DNA of 64,000 nucleotides from Alisma plantago-aquatica (taxonomy: Eukaryota; Streptophyta; Magnoliopsida; Alismatales; Alismataceae): contig OY856413.1 of the NCBI GenBank assembly GCA_963693085.1, forward strand, positions 466,049,379 through 466,113,378, written 5' to 3'. This document shows positions 49,319-59,658 of the stretch, piece after piece (position 1 is the stretch's first letter; each line of letters opens with the position of its first letter). The notes below the pieces were generated by a model. It was not told the DNA's origin. It did not search any database and saw only the letters and a list, made by a program, of their open reading frames with translations. Both the position numbers and the translations under genes were made by a program.

Positions 49319-51557
49319 TATTGGGTTTTAGGGGAGGCAGAGAAGGCAGCGGAAACAAAAATTTTCTCCCCCAAACCCAGAACAAGGAAATGCGTCAACA
49401 TCTATATAGTAGGAAAGGATGATTTGTGGAATCATACCTTGTCCCGAGGCTTGCTCGGCGACAATACCTCGCGCCTTGCGCGGTCTTCACCTCCGGTCTT
49501 GGACACTGTCTGTGCAGCTCCTAGTTGCACTGGGACTCACGACTCCTCCTCTCACCGGGAGTGTCAGGATTGACAATTGTCCTCCTAAGCGACAGTAACC
49601 TCCCGTCTCTGAAGTAGTCTACACGGACCACCTGGAACTCCAATATCCTTGTCCCACATGGAATTAGAAGGACTCGCACCCTCCTGTTGACGTACTAGTC
49701 ACCAACACACTCTCCTACCTCTAGTTGCAACTGCAGTTGTCTTTCCCTAGCTGCGCCTCCCTTTGCGGGTAGCACTTGCTCGGGCTCTCTCTCGGTTACC
49801 AAAACCAGAGAGAACGAAAACTTTTTAGAGCAACTGGTTGCACTAAGTTGTACCTTGAGAAGCCCCCAATACCCCTATATATAGGAGGGTCATGGGACAG
49901 ACTTCTCCATCTCAGGCAATATGGTACTAAAGGCAGGAGTAGAAGGGTTCGAGATTTTCCACAAAAGCAACCAACTCGCAACCTGAACCGATCGTTTCAC
50001 AACTGAAACGGTCGGTTGGGGACCTGAAACGGTCGGTTCACAAGTAAACCGGTCAGTTGGGACACCTCAACCGGTCGGTTCACAAGTGAACCGGTCGGTT
50101 GGTGGTCCTGGTCGGTTCCTGATTGACTTTCCTTCTTTTTGTTATCGAATACCAATCCTATTTCCCAATCAAATTGGGAAATTGAAACGAAAGGAAAATT
50201 CTCACCAATCCTATTTTCCCAAGTTGTTCGGTTGCACCAGTTGAATCAATCGTTTCAACATTTGAAGCAAACGGTTCACCCTGATCTTGAGCCGATCGAC
50301 TCAACACTTGAGCCGACCGATTCACCAAGCTCAGCCGACCGATTCATCACATGAACCGATCGGTTGGGAGTACAGGTTGTGTGGAATCAGTCAATTGCAA
50401 TATCAATCAATCTGATACTCCAATCAATGTGTCCAACACCTTGAACATTATGATATTGAGCTATCAATTGACTGAGTGTTTAATTGAACTACTAAACTCC
50501 TTTAGTAATCAATCTAAACATTGCTTGTGGACAAAACTCCTCTTCCAGGTTAAATCCTATGTGTGTGACCCTGTAGGTCCATTTCACGTTGGCAGTGAAA
50601 GTCCATAACACTTATGACTTCACAAGCAAAGAGCGGTGCCTAGTCACACATCAGTGCTACCCAAGTGAAAGTAGAAAGTTGGAGAACAACTTTCAATCCT
50701 ACAATCCGTGAATGGTGTTACAATGAATGTATAATTCCTTTTTCGCTGATGTCCCGAATGAACTCGAGGCATGGAACAGTCATCCTGTCAACGTTCATTC
50801 ACTTTCTTGATCTCAGAGTAGATTGGAAGAAATATGTATGACATCAATATCACATACTCATTCACACATGCGTGTGCACGCCTATATCAATCCTACTTAT
50901 CAAGTGGCCTTGGATATCAAACTCCCTCAGGAGGGACAAATCCCATATCTATCACTCACCCCTCAAAAGCCCCATGTGTCAAAGCCACCCAATCATCACC
51001 TTTATAACAACCCATGTTTCAGGACTGCGTTTGATGATGTCAAAGTGTGCCCAACGACATGTGTTGAGTGCAGTGATTTCAGGTCTAAGAATCACACTCA
51101 CCATCATCACTATGAGTACTGACTGTGACTACCATGTCATGGTTCCATGTGTCAAACTCAGGGTGGGTCTGTCCGGTACACTTGTTCTCTAACAAGTACC
51201 TATGTGTTTGGTTTGATATCTCTATATCATGACTAATGAGATTCTGTCATCAACCAACACCACAATCTAGTCTTGTGTGTCATTGCTGTCTATCTACCTT
51301 CCATAATGACATCTGACTAGGGACATAACAAGAATGTACAAACTCTTAGCATCCGTATGATCTCATCGTTCATGTCATGAACCTGAAGGCATATGTCATT
51401 GAGTACTGTCAATCTCTAGACATTCAATCTATTCTATCACTATCTCATAAGACTGAACCAGAAAGAATTGGAAGCTTGCCTTTGATGTTTATCAAATCAA
51501 TCTTAATGTATCCCACCAATCATCTCATGATTGGCTCTCAGGGCATACATACCAACA
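49319..51557 (-). repeat. 5' LTR of the minus-strand copia element
   Basis: In element orientation it begins TGTTGGTATGTATGCC (51557 downward) and ends ACCCAATA one base from the PBS. Palindrome clusters at 49985-50115 and 50240-50370 correspond to those in the other LTR. By eye a few substitutions per 100 bases and a few small gaps separate the two LTRs. Open frames inside (for example 50351-50608 and 50823-51122) recur in both LTRs at equal positions and are not taken as genes. Confidence 0.92.
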
Positions 51558-51562
51558 GTAAC

Positions 51563-52173
51563 TGAGACAAGATTTTACATTATTAGCACTTTACCACTTT
51601 TTCCCTACGGTTCGACATAGACTACTACATCGAACCCTGTATAATAGTTGTGGGGGCCTAAAAGTCGGGTTACAATTTATGAGTCCAACTACTCTAGATC
51701 TTCTCTCTTTTGGATGTCTTTATGCCGATCATTTCCTCACCAGGCTTCTTCACCTCTTCTATTACATACCAAGGGACAACACTAACCTTCAACAGGTAGA
51801 TCACATTCTTGATATTGTCCTCCTTGATGATATCCAACATTCGACATGCCTTCTCAAGCTCCATCAACCAAAAATTTGCATAGTTTGGTTAAGTTGTGTC
51901 AGTATACATTATGGAAAGAACACACTTCAACCTCTCAAACATTTCCTTGGATCCATGCAAAGGATTCAAATGTGGTTGGGGTACATGTTGTGTCCACAAT
52001 ATCCCTACCCAATTGATGCGGCTATATGCACCTTAGCCACATACACCTAGGTCTTTTGATATTTATAAAATACAATTTAGACACATTCTTACAAAAATTC
52101 ACAAGTGCACGTCCTTGGGAGAAGTGTAGTAGCAGCAAGTCAGGGTCAAACTTAAGGGAGAGATGGGGATACT
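51563..52173. other. Target sequence right of the copia element
   Basis: Continues the sequence left of 42393 (joined at GTAAC). Contains CCCTACGGTTCGACATAGAC and a CCTGTATAATAGTTGTG-like string reminiscent of gypsy-type termini, but no element could be delimited. The open frame 51679-52050 has no recognisable domain. Confidence 0.4.
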
Positions 52174-52186
52174 AAAGTTGGATTTT

Positions 52187-53705
52187 TTTTAGGTAAGTCA
52201 AGAGATCTTCTTATTCACCCCACTCTCCTCTTTCTGGTAAATTTGAAGAGTTAAACATACAAGGTTCCGATTGCAAAGTAAACATGGTAGTACTACTACC
52301 ATTACACTTGTCACTTTCCAACCATTTGTAGATTGGCTCTGGTGGTCTGGTGTAGTGAAACGACACTCTTTTTTTTCTGATATGGTATTTAGCAAGTCCA
52401 TCCGCTGCTCTGTTGCATGTTCTTTGAATGTATGTTAACATCCAATTCACATTGTTAGCAAGATACTGTTGGCAATCATGGATAATATGACCATACTTTG
52501 GGTGTTCAACAGGTCCTGCATGCAAGGATGTCACAGCCTACTTGCAATAAGATTCAATATCCATGTCTCCCAGCTTCAATTCGTCAGCCTTCTGCAGTGC
52601 AAGGTGTAAGGTCAGAAGTTCCACATGAAATGTTGATGTAATTGTTGATGACGACCTAAATCCAAGTAACCAGTTGCCACCCTCACTCTGAAAATCAGCA
52701 TTGCGGCACACTTCCTACGGATTACAGTAGCATCCACATTCATTTTCAACTTCCCCATAGTAGAGCGCTTCTAGGTGTCTTCTCCTTGCTTGGCAGGCTT
52801 TCCAGTGTATTGGGTCTCATCTTTCCTCCATGCCTTTGTAGTCACAACCACCTCCATGGTGATGTACCAGATGATATGCTCGGTGGGTTTGCTATCCTTC
52901 TTGAAGATATGTTGGTTTTTGCATCTCCAAATGTACCAACATGCTATCATAAAGAGGCCTTGTTCCTCATCCTTCATTCTCATACCATGTTTGGTCCATT
53001 TGTAGAGGTCTGTGGCGAAGAAGTCAAGTGGTGGCCTTCCATTGAAAAGCCTTTTCCCAGACAGATTTGGCAAACTTGTAGTCACAAATTGCATGGATGG
53101 AAGTCTCTTCCTCCTCCTGGCATCTTCCGCATAGTAGTTCCATGGCCATATGGCACTAGACTCATTTGTGGTTAGTGAGAAGTGCTTCGTGCATGAGTAG
53201 CCACATAAAGTACTTGACTTTGGATGCCACTTTAGTTTTCCAGAGACTCTCCCAGTCACCGTCAACCTTTTGGTCTTGTGGAGCTCTGATAATGTTATAC
53301 GTGGACTAGGTCGAGTAACTCCCGTCCGTGGTTGCTTTCCACACGTGGTTTTCATTAGGCTCTTGGATAAGGGGGGGTGCAGTAGCCATGATATGTTCAA
53401 CATTTGATTCTAGTAGCCAGTGTTCAAGAAATTCCATATCCCATTTTCCATCCTATGTTATCACATTTCCAACCTAAATATCAGCTAGCTCAGTCGGTAT
53501 TTGCCGTAAGGCAATGTCCTCCAATTTGACTCCCTCGTGACACCAATAGTCCTTCCAGAAGTTTGTTTGTCTGCCGTTCAGGATCTCCTTGTACAAATTG
53601 GCCTCTATGAAATTCTTTCCATTGAGAATGACTCTCGCTAGTCTAGAAAGGTTTGGGAGATTTCCATTGTCGTATTGATCATAATTAGGCTTGATGACTC
53701 GACAC
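52187..53705 (-). pseudogene. LINE ORF2, C-terminal part: zf-RVT and RNase H
   Basis: From 53705 downward the reading is VIKPNYDQYDNG..NLSRLARVILNGKNF..RQTNFWKDYWCHEGV, stops at about 53480 and 53460, then the zf-RVT region (KLKWHPK...) with frameshifts, a Trp/Cys block MIACWYIWRCKNQHIF, and an RNase H-like end with HVELLTLHLALQKA and later CNRAADGLAKYH (about 52400). These parts complete ORF2 after the copia insertion. Function lost. Confidence 0.75.
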
Positions 53706-55123
53706 TGTTGGCTAAATTGACATTATGATAAATCCCATTGTTTCGATGATGACAAACATTTCATTCTTGTTGATCTAATGTGCTACTTGAGTGTTGCAGG
53801 AATGAGGTGGATGACAAAGCACTAGGGAATCTATATGCTTGAATGCTTGTAAATTTCATGAAATGTAATAAATTGTAAACTTGTAGAAATATATAATGTA
53901 CAAGTACTTAGACTTCATGTAAATCAAGCGTTAGATCTTCCCTAGCTAAACATCACATTTAGATAGGTCATCCCCTTCAATAGTGTCACATATGCACACT
54001 CATACACACACTTAGTGCCTTAATTGAAAGATTGAAATAGGGTTAATATCGGTCGACAAATTCCTCGACCGAGACACTCTCGGTTGACAAACTTCTCGAC
54101 CGAGAATGACCCAAGTAGCCGTTAGACACAGATGAGAAGGTAGTTGGTAGTTGGAGATGAACGTTGCTAATACTTGATCCAGAGAGCCTGTCGGTCGACA
54201 AAACTTCGACCGAGTAGGTATCTCGATCGAGAATTTGTCAACCGAGATGGACTCTGACAGCAACTGCAGAATAAAGTAACTAGCCATTACTAATGCAACT
54301 AACTTATACCTAATGGCTAGTTAAGCACTTAGAACCCCCTAGAAAGTGTCTAGAACGTCCTTAAGCACTTGTAGGCCATTCCTATAAATAAGACATGCCT
54401 TAGGACACCCATAGACCTAAGCTACACTTGTGATACAATTGAGCATACACCTACAATTGGCAATTTGTTTTGAGAAATTGAGCAACACTTGCATTGGCAA
54501 TCCCTTTGCTTGCTCTAATTTCGTGTCCTATAGGCTAGTATCTCATATCCACAACAATTACACGTGCATATACTTTGGTTAGGAGATCTACACGCTTGAT
54601 ATAGGCAAATCAAGCCTTGTGCTTCAAAGGATAAGTGTAATTTCCATTTTCTTTCTTGTTCCTTTTATTCTATGTATTCTCCTTGCTACTCCTAGGGTTG
54701 GAGGATGCGGATTGGAGAAAGTTCTTCTCAGTGGAGAAGGTGGACTTTGAGCTACTTCAAGAACGCTATTGCAATGGGAAGCTACTTCAGGAGGAAGGCT
54801 ACTTCAAGGGGGAGCTTGAAGTTACTTCAAGAAGGCTGCTTCAAGGTTGGTGCAATTACTTCAAGGTGAAGGCTGCTCGAAGGGTTTAGGGAAAGAATTG
54901 TAATTTTATGTAAAGTCCTTGCGAGGTAATAAAATTAAATTCTTTCAAAATCCCAGTTGGGTAAGCAACCGGGTAGTGGACTGACTACCTTAGTATTTGC
55001 TAAGGTAGGAACCACTCTAAATCCTTGTCCCCTTGTCCAATATTCTTATAGTTGGTTGTTTGAGTTAAATAATTATTAAATTAATTTTAAAACCCTATTC
55101 ACCCCCCCTCTAGTGATTTTTCA
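53706..55123 (+). repeat. 5' LTR of the gag-only copia element
   Basis: 1,418 bases, TGTTGG...TTCA. A palindrome-rich block at 54047-54240 repeats TCGACCGAGA/TCTCGGTCGACAAA words about seven times. TATAAATA near 54385 (CCTATAAATAAGACATG) is a plausible TATA box, placing the transcript start near 54415. The small open frame 54656-54889 in the R/U5 part recurs partly in the 3' LTR and is not considered a gene. Confidence 0.9.
54383..54390 (+). promoter_or_regulatory. Probable TATA box of the LTR promoter
   Basis: TATAAATA in the 5' LTR, preserved as TATAAATA at about 59281-59288 in the 3' LTR, lies downstream of the palindrome cluster and upstream of the region expected to be R. Assignment rests on position and conservation only. 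Confidence 0.5.
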
Positions 55124-55125
55124 AT

Positions 55126-55137
55126 TGGTATCAGAGC
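55126..55137 (+). other. Primer-binding site for initiator Met tRNA
   Basis: TGGTATCAGAGC, the complement of the 3' end of plant initiator Met tRNA used by copia elements, two bases after the LTR end at 55123. Confidence 0.9.
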
Positions 55138-55170
55138 AGGCTTCAAGGAACCCTAACAAGGTCTTGAAGA

Positions 55171-56859
55171 ATGGGTGACAGGGTGCTCAACAACCTTAAC
55201 CTTGAAGGGACACCTGTTGCTAGGCCTCCAGCATTTGATGGAACAAACTACACATATTGGAAGAGAAGGATGCAGTTCTACTTTCAAGGCATCAGTTGGG
55301 ATCTATGGAGAATGGTGTCAACCCCCTATGAGCTACCTCAAATGGAATATGCAGCTTGGGACTCCAATACGGTAAAATCGGCTCAAATGAATGCAAAGGC
55401 TGTAAGTATTCTTTATTGTTCAATTTCAGTAGGAGAATTTAATAGAATATCAAACTGTGAAACAACCTATGAAATATGGCATAGACTTTCTATAACTTAT
55501 GAAGCGATAGTTCAAGTTAAGAATTCCAAAGTTAGTATGCTTAAACAAAAGTTTGAACATTTCCGTATGGATCCAAATGAATCTATTAGTGAAATGTATG
55601 CAAAATTCTCTTCTATTGTAAATGGTTTAAATGTCTTAGGTAAAGTTGTTCTTGAGGAAGATCATGTATCAAAGATTCTTAGATCACTTCCTCCCAAATA
55701 CAAGCCCAAGGTGACGGCCATTGAAGAAGCAAATGACCTCACCCGACTAAAGACGGAACAACTCATTGGCAACCTAGAAGCTCATGAGGCAACGTTAGAA
55801 GAGGAAGAAATAAGAGAACGTGAACTTCAAAAAGGGAGGAAGAAGGACATTGCATTCAAAGCATCAACCAATAACAATCATGATACAAGTGAAGATGATA
55901 GTGAAGAAGAAACTCTCATTGTAAATGGTAAGCAGTATAAAAGTTTTAAAACTAATAAAACTTCTAGTATTTCTTCTTCCAGGTGCTTTGAATGTGGCAA
56001 GAAGGGACACATGAAAGGAAATTGTCCAAGACTCAAGAAAGGAAAGAAATCATCTCACAAAAAGAAAGAAAGAGCATATAAAGCTGCATGGGATGATTCA
56101 AGTGATGATAGTGATGATGGAAAAGAAGAAGTAGAGTGCCTCATTGCTACAACAAATGAAGAAGAAGAAGAAGAGGTAAGTCGTTTTGATCTACCAAAAG
56201 AAGATCTAATTGCTAGTCTTCAAGATACTCATGAGAAATATATTAAGTGCAAGAAGAAACTTAAGAAATCAAATAAAGTAAATAATGATTTAAATGTTAA
56301 ACTTCTTGCTCTTGCATCTGAAAATGAGGATCTCAAAAAGGCAAATGAAGATTATGATCTTAAGTTAACATCTGTAGAAGCTAATTGCAATCTTCTTTCC
56401 TTAGAGAAGTTAAACTTACAAACTCAACTGAATGATCTTCAAAAACAACCTATCTTATGTTCACACTTAGATTATGATGAGGTTGTAAATGAAAGAAACT
56501 CTCTAGTATCTGATTTAGATCAAGCAAAGAAAGATATAAACAAGAAGATGGATGATATTGTTAAGTTACAAAGAAAAATAAATGAGTTAAGAGGAAATGA
56601 TATCCTTGAGAATATTCTGAAAATCTCCTCTAGTTATAATGGAAGAAGCAGATTAGGATATGATCCAAAGAAAAATCAACCTACAAGAGCTAAAGCATCC
56701 AAGTCTAAGATGGTGTTTGTACCTAAGAACACAATTCCTAGAAAGAGAAATGAAGTTGACTCCATTAGTTGTCATTATTGCATGCGCCTTGGACATTATT
56801 CATTTTTATGCCCATATAAGAAAAAGAATGATGATTTAGTTTGGATTCCTAAAACTTAG
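55171..56859 (+). CDS. Sirevirus-type Gag polyprotein, intact 562-codon frame
   Basis: Starts MGDRVLNNLNLEGTPVARPP 33 bases after the PBS. Order: gag N-terminal block with FDGTNYTYWKRRMQFYF (residues 23-39), UBN2-type gag domain (about 60-210), acidic-basic linker, zinc knuckle CFECGKKGHMKGNC (272-285), a Ser/Asp/Glu-rich stretch, a long coiled coil (about 345-480) and a second zinc knuckle CHYCMRLGHYSFLC (534-547), ending VWIPKT. The shape is that of Sirevirus Gag, which assembles particles and packages RNA. The frame has no stop, unlike almost every other element gene here. The stop TAG at 56857-56859 is followed by non-coding sequence; pol is absent. Start by position and homology; certainty high that this is gag, unknown whether it is expressed. 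Confidence 0.92.
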   Translation: MGDRVLNNLNLEGTPVARPPAFDGTNYTYWKRRMQFYFQGISWDLWRMVSTPYELPQMEYAAWDSNTVKSAQMNAKAVSILYCSISVGEFNRISNCETTYEIWHRLSITYEAIVQVKNSKVSMLKQKFEHFRMDPNESISEMYAKFSSIVNGLNVLGKVVLEEDHVSKILRSLPPKYKPKVTAIEEANDLTRLKTEQLIGNLEAHEATLEEEEIRERELQKGRKKDIAFKASTNNNHDTSEDDSEEETLIVNGKQYKSFKTNKTSSISSSRCFECGKKGHMKGNCPRLKKGKKSSHKKKERAYKAAWDDSSDDSDDGKEEVECLIATTNEEEEEEVSRFDLPKEDLIASLQDTHEKYIKCKKKLKKSNKVNNDLNVKLLALASENEDLKKANEDYDLKLTSVEANCNLLSLEKLNLQTQLNDLQKQPILCSHLDYDEVVNERNSLVSDLDQAKKDINKKMDDIVKLQRKINELRGNDILENILKISSSYNGRSRLGYDPKKNQPTRAKASKSKMVFVPKNTIPRKRNEVDSISCHYCMRLGHYSFLCPYKKKNDDLVWIPKT

Positions 56860-58603
56860 AAGCCTAAATTTAACTAGTTGAGATTTGACCTAAACTGATT
56901 CTTGATATACAAATGTCATATCTCAACACAATCGAGCTCTAACTTGCATAATTTTGTTTTACTTGGAAGCAATTAACAGTTCTGAAAACATTCCAGAAAC
57001 TTTATCGGTCGAGAATCTGTCGACCGAGTGAACATTCGGTCGAGAAATTGTCGACAGAGTAGGTCACTTATTTCCAGTCTGCAATAAATCTGCTGAATAT
57101 ATTTTCAATTGATCAAATTGCTATCTATTTGTTGTTAATGACTGATTTTACATGCAAAACAAGTTGAAGATCATTATTAAAAAAACTTATAAATATAAAT
57201 GAGATTATTTTGGTTGATCCTCTAAATAAGTTAAAACTGAAATTATGCTTAGTTTAATAAAAAGAAATTTCTGTTTTATCATTATTCACATGATTTTTCC
57301 TAAAATATTTTCTGGTCTATCCATATAGAAATAATGTGTTATGACATCTAGCTTAAATAATCACAATCATTGTGTTTCATGGAATTATCATTATATGTTT
57401 TTATTTTTCTATCATTACATCATGGATATACTTTCACTATTTCATCATTCAGCTCATAAAGATGATGCTATGTTAGCACGAATAGATAATGATAATTGTA
57501 TGCATGGATCCTTGGTGATACATAGGCAAGCAAAATGATTCATTGGTGCTATGTTTCTTAGAACAAGAACTTTAATGCTTGCAAGAGCACAATGTTATAA
57601 CATATAAGATAAAAATTTCTCAATTGGTATCTTTAAAGACTTGAGATATTAATCGTGTTTTCATTTTTAAGAATCTTATGAGGGTACAAGAAGAAATAGA
57701 ATTTGATATTTATGTACCTACAACAAAGTTTATATAAATATTATAGGAAAATCAAGGATGAATGTTTTCATATTGAGTATCATTCAAAATGCTTCAAATT
57801 GATATCTAATCAAATTACATGCAGATATTATACTTCATATATGAGTGTTCAATTTGGAAATCTGCAAAATTGCCTCTTGGTTGAAATGAAATTTGACCAA
57901 GGGGCGCTATGGTCGAAGTCAAGGTCGACCTAAAATAAGCTTTGACAAAATGCTTATTTGGACATCTTTTTATTGTACTTAATCTTAGTATACTTTTGAT
58001 AAAGGTCAAAATCAAAATTTAAAATCATTTGTGACCTTAGAAGCTTTAAATTTCTTTAATTATAAGATTAAGGGGGAGCTCATAAAAACAAATTGGATTA
58101 ATTGATTAAGAAGCTTACAAAAACATTGTAAACATCATTTGAAGCTTGTTACGACCTTAGTATTTTTACTCTTGGTTATGAAGAAATCTATGAATTTCAT
58201 AAAAATAATATATCTTGTTCTTAAAGGAACTCTCTAAACAAATCAGGGCTTAACATCCAATGCATTTGGTTAGAGACATTTTTATGTACTCTAAGATTAA
58301 AGGATTCTCATTTCATTTCAAGGCTTAACATCCTTTGCAAATGATTGAGAAACAAATTGTGGCTAAATTTGACAATAAACATCCCTTGATTGTATTGGAT
58401 ATCTTTTTGAAATGACAAAGGGGGAGAAATAATATAAAATCACAAACATAAAAATTAAAATGAGTTTCATAATATCTTGACCAGTAGTCACTTGCAAAAC
58501 CAAAGATGGCTACAAAGGTAAATTTCAGGTATGAAACTCACATGTTTTATATTTCCTTATTTTATATTTAGGAAATGTTTGTCATCTTCAAAAAGGGGGA
58601 GAT
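56860..58603 (+). other. Non-coding internal region with repeated polypurine tracts
   Basis: No integrase or reverse transcriptase is found; the small frames at 57341-57538 and 57703-57933 have no known domain. 57004-57060 repeats the CGGTCGAGAA/GTCGACCGAG words of the LTR. AAGGGGGAG-type tracts occur at 58070-58078, 58417-58428 and 58590-58602; the last, adjoining the LTR, is the functional polypurine tract by position. Multiple tracts of this kind are described for Sireviruses. Confidence 0.75.
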
Positions 58604-59658
58604 TGTTGGCTAAATTGGCATTATGATAAATCCCTTTGTTTCGATGATGACACACATTTCATTCTTGTTGATCTAACGTGCTACTTGAGTGTTGTAGGAA
58701 TGAGGTGGATGACAAAGCACTAGGGAATCTATATGCTTGAATGCTTGTAAATTTCATGAAATGTAATAAATTATAAACTTGTACAAATATATAATGTACA
58801 AGTACTTAGACTTCATGTAAATCAAGCGTTAGATCTTCCCTAGCTAAACATCACATTTAGATAGGTCATCCCCTTCAATAGTGTCACATATGCACACTCA
58901 TACACACACTTAGTGCCTTAATTGAAAGATTGAAACAGGGTCAATCTCGGTCGACAAATTCCTCGACCGAGACACTCTCGGTCGACAAACCTCTCGACCG
59001 AGAATGACCCAAGTAGCCGTTAGACACAGCTGAGAAGGTAGTTGGCATTTGGAGATGAACGTTGCTAATACTTGATCTAGAGAGCCTGTCGGTCGACAAA
59101 ACTTCGACCGAGTAGGTATCTCGGTCGACAATTTGTCAACCGAGATGGACTCTGACAGCAACTGCAGAATAAAGTAACTAGTCGTTACTAATGCAACTAA
59201 CTTATACCTAACGGCTAGTTAAGCACTTAGAACCCCCTAGAAAGTGTATAGAACGTCCTTAAGCACTTGTAGGCCATTCCTATAAATAGGACATGCCTTA
59301 GGACACCCATACACCTAAGCTACACTTGTGATACAATTGAGCATACACCTACAATTGGCAATCTGTTTTGAGAAATTGAGCAACACTTGCATTGGCAATC
59401 CCTCTGCTTGCTCTAATTTCGTGTCCTATAGGCTAGTATCTCCTATCCACAACAATTACACGTGCATATACTTTGGTTAGGAGATCTACACGCTTGATAT
59501 AGGCAAATCAAGCCTTGTGCTTCAAAGGATAAGTGTAATTTCCATTTTCTTTCTTGTTCCTTTTATTCTTTGTATTCTCCTTGCTACTCCTAGGGTTGGA
59601 GGCTGCGGATTGGAGAAATTTCTTCTCAGTGGAGAAGGTGGACTTCGAGCTACTTCTA
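58604..59658 (+). repeat. 3' LTR of the gag-only element, truncated
   Basis: Matches 53706-54765 with a few differences per 100 bases. Homology ends at GAGCTACTTCTAGAA (about 59646-59660), where LINE ORF2 antisense sequence starts. The missing part equals about 360-460 bases of LTR. Confidence 0.9.

Larger units (their letters stand above)
42398..51557 (-). mobile_element. Copia LTR retrotransposon, 9.16 kb, minus strand
   Basis: Two LTRs of about 2.24 kb (42398-44646 and 49319-51557) enclose 4.7 kb. GTAAC at 42393-42397 and 51558-51562 is the 5-bp target duplication. The primer-binding site TGGTATCAGAGC (initiator Met tRNA) lies on the minus strand at 49317-49306, one base from the LTR. The gag frame is nearly open; pol survives as decayed RT and RNase H remnants. 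It inserted into the 3' part of the Ulp1-bearing element. Length and decay suggest an old, inactive copy. Confidence 0.93.
53706..59658 (+). mobile_element. Gag-only copia (Sirevirus-like, TR-GAG type) element, 3' LTR truncated
   Basis: 5' LTR 53706-55123 starts TGTTGGCTAAATTG and ends TTTTTCA; PBS TGGTATCAGAGC at 55126-55137; an open gag of 562 codons; no protease, integrase or RT; polypurine tract AAAAAGGGGGAGA before the 3' LTR start at 58604. The 3' LTR matches the 5' LTR to about 59655, then LINE sequence follows, so its last 0.45 kb and the second target duplication are gone. Repeated AAGGGGGAG tracts (58070, 58417, 58590) and the PBS are Sirevirus traits. It could only have moved with pol supplied by another element. 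Confidence 0.9.

Noticed and set aside
50351..51192. Open frames repeated in both LTRs (also 43440-44281)
   Set aside because: Their duplication follows from LTR identity; no recognisable protein and both copies drift without frame bias.
51679..52050. 123-codon plus-strand frame
   Set aside because: No domain recognised and it lies in decayed repeat DNA.
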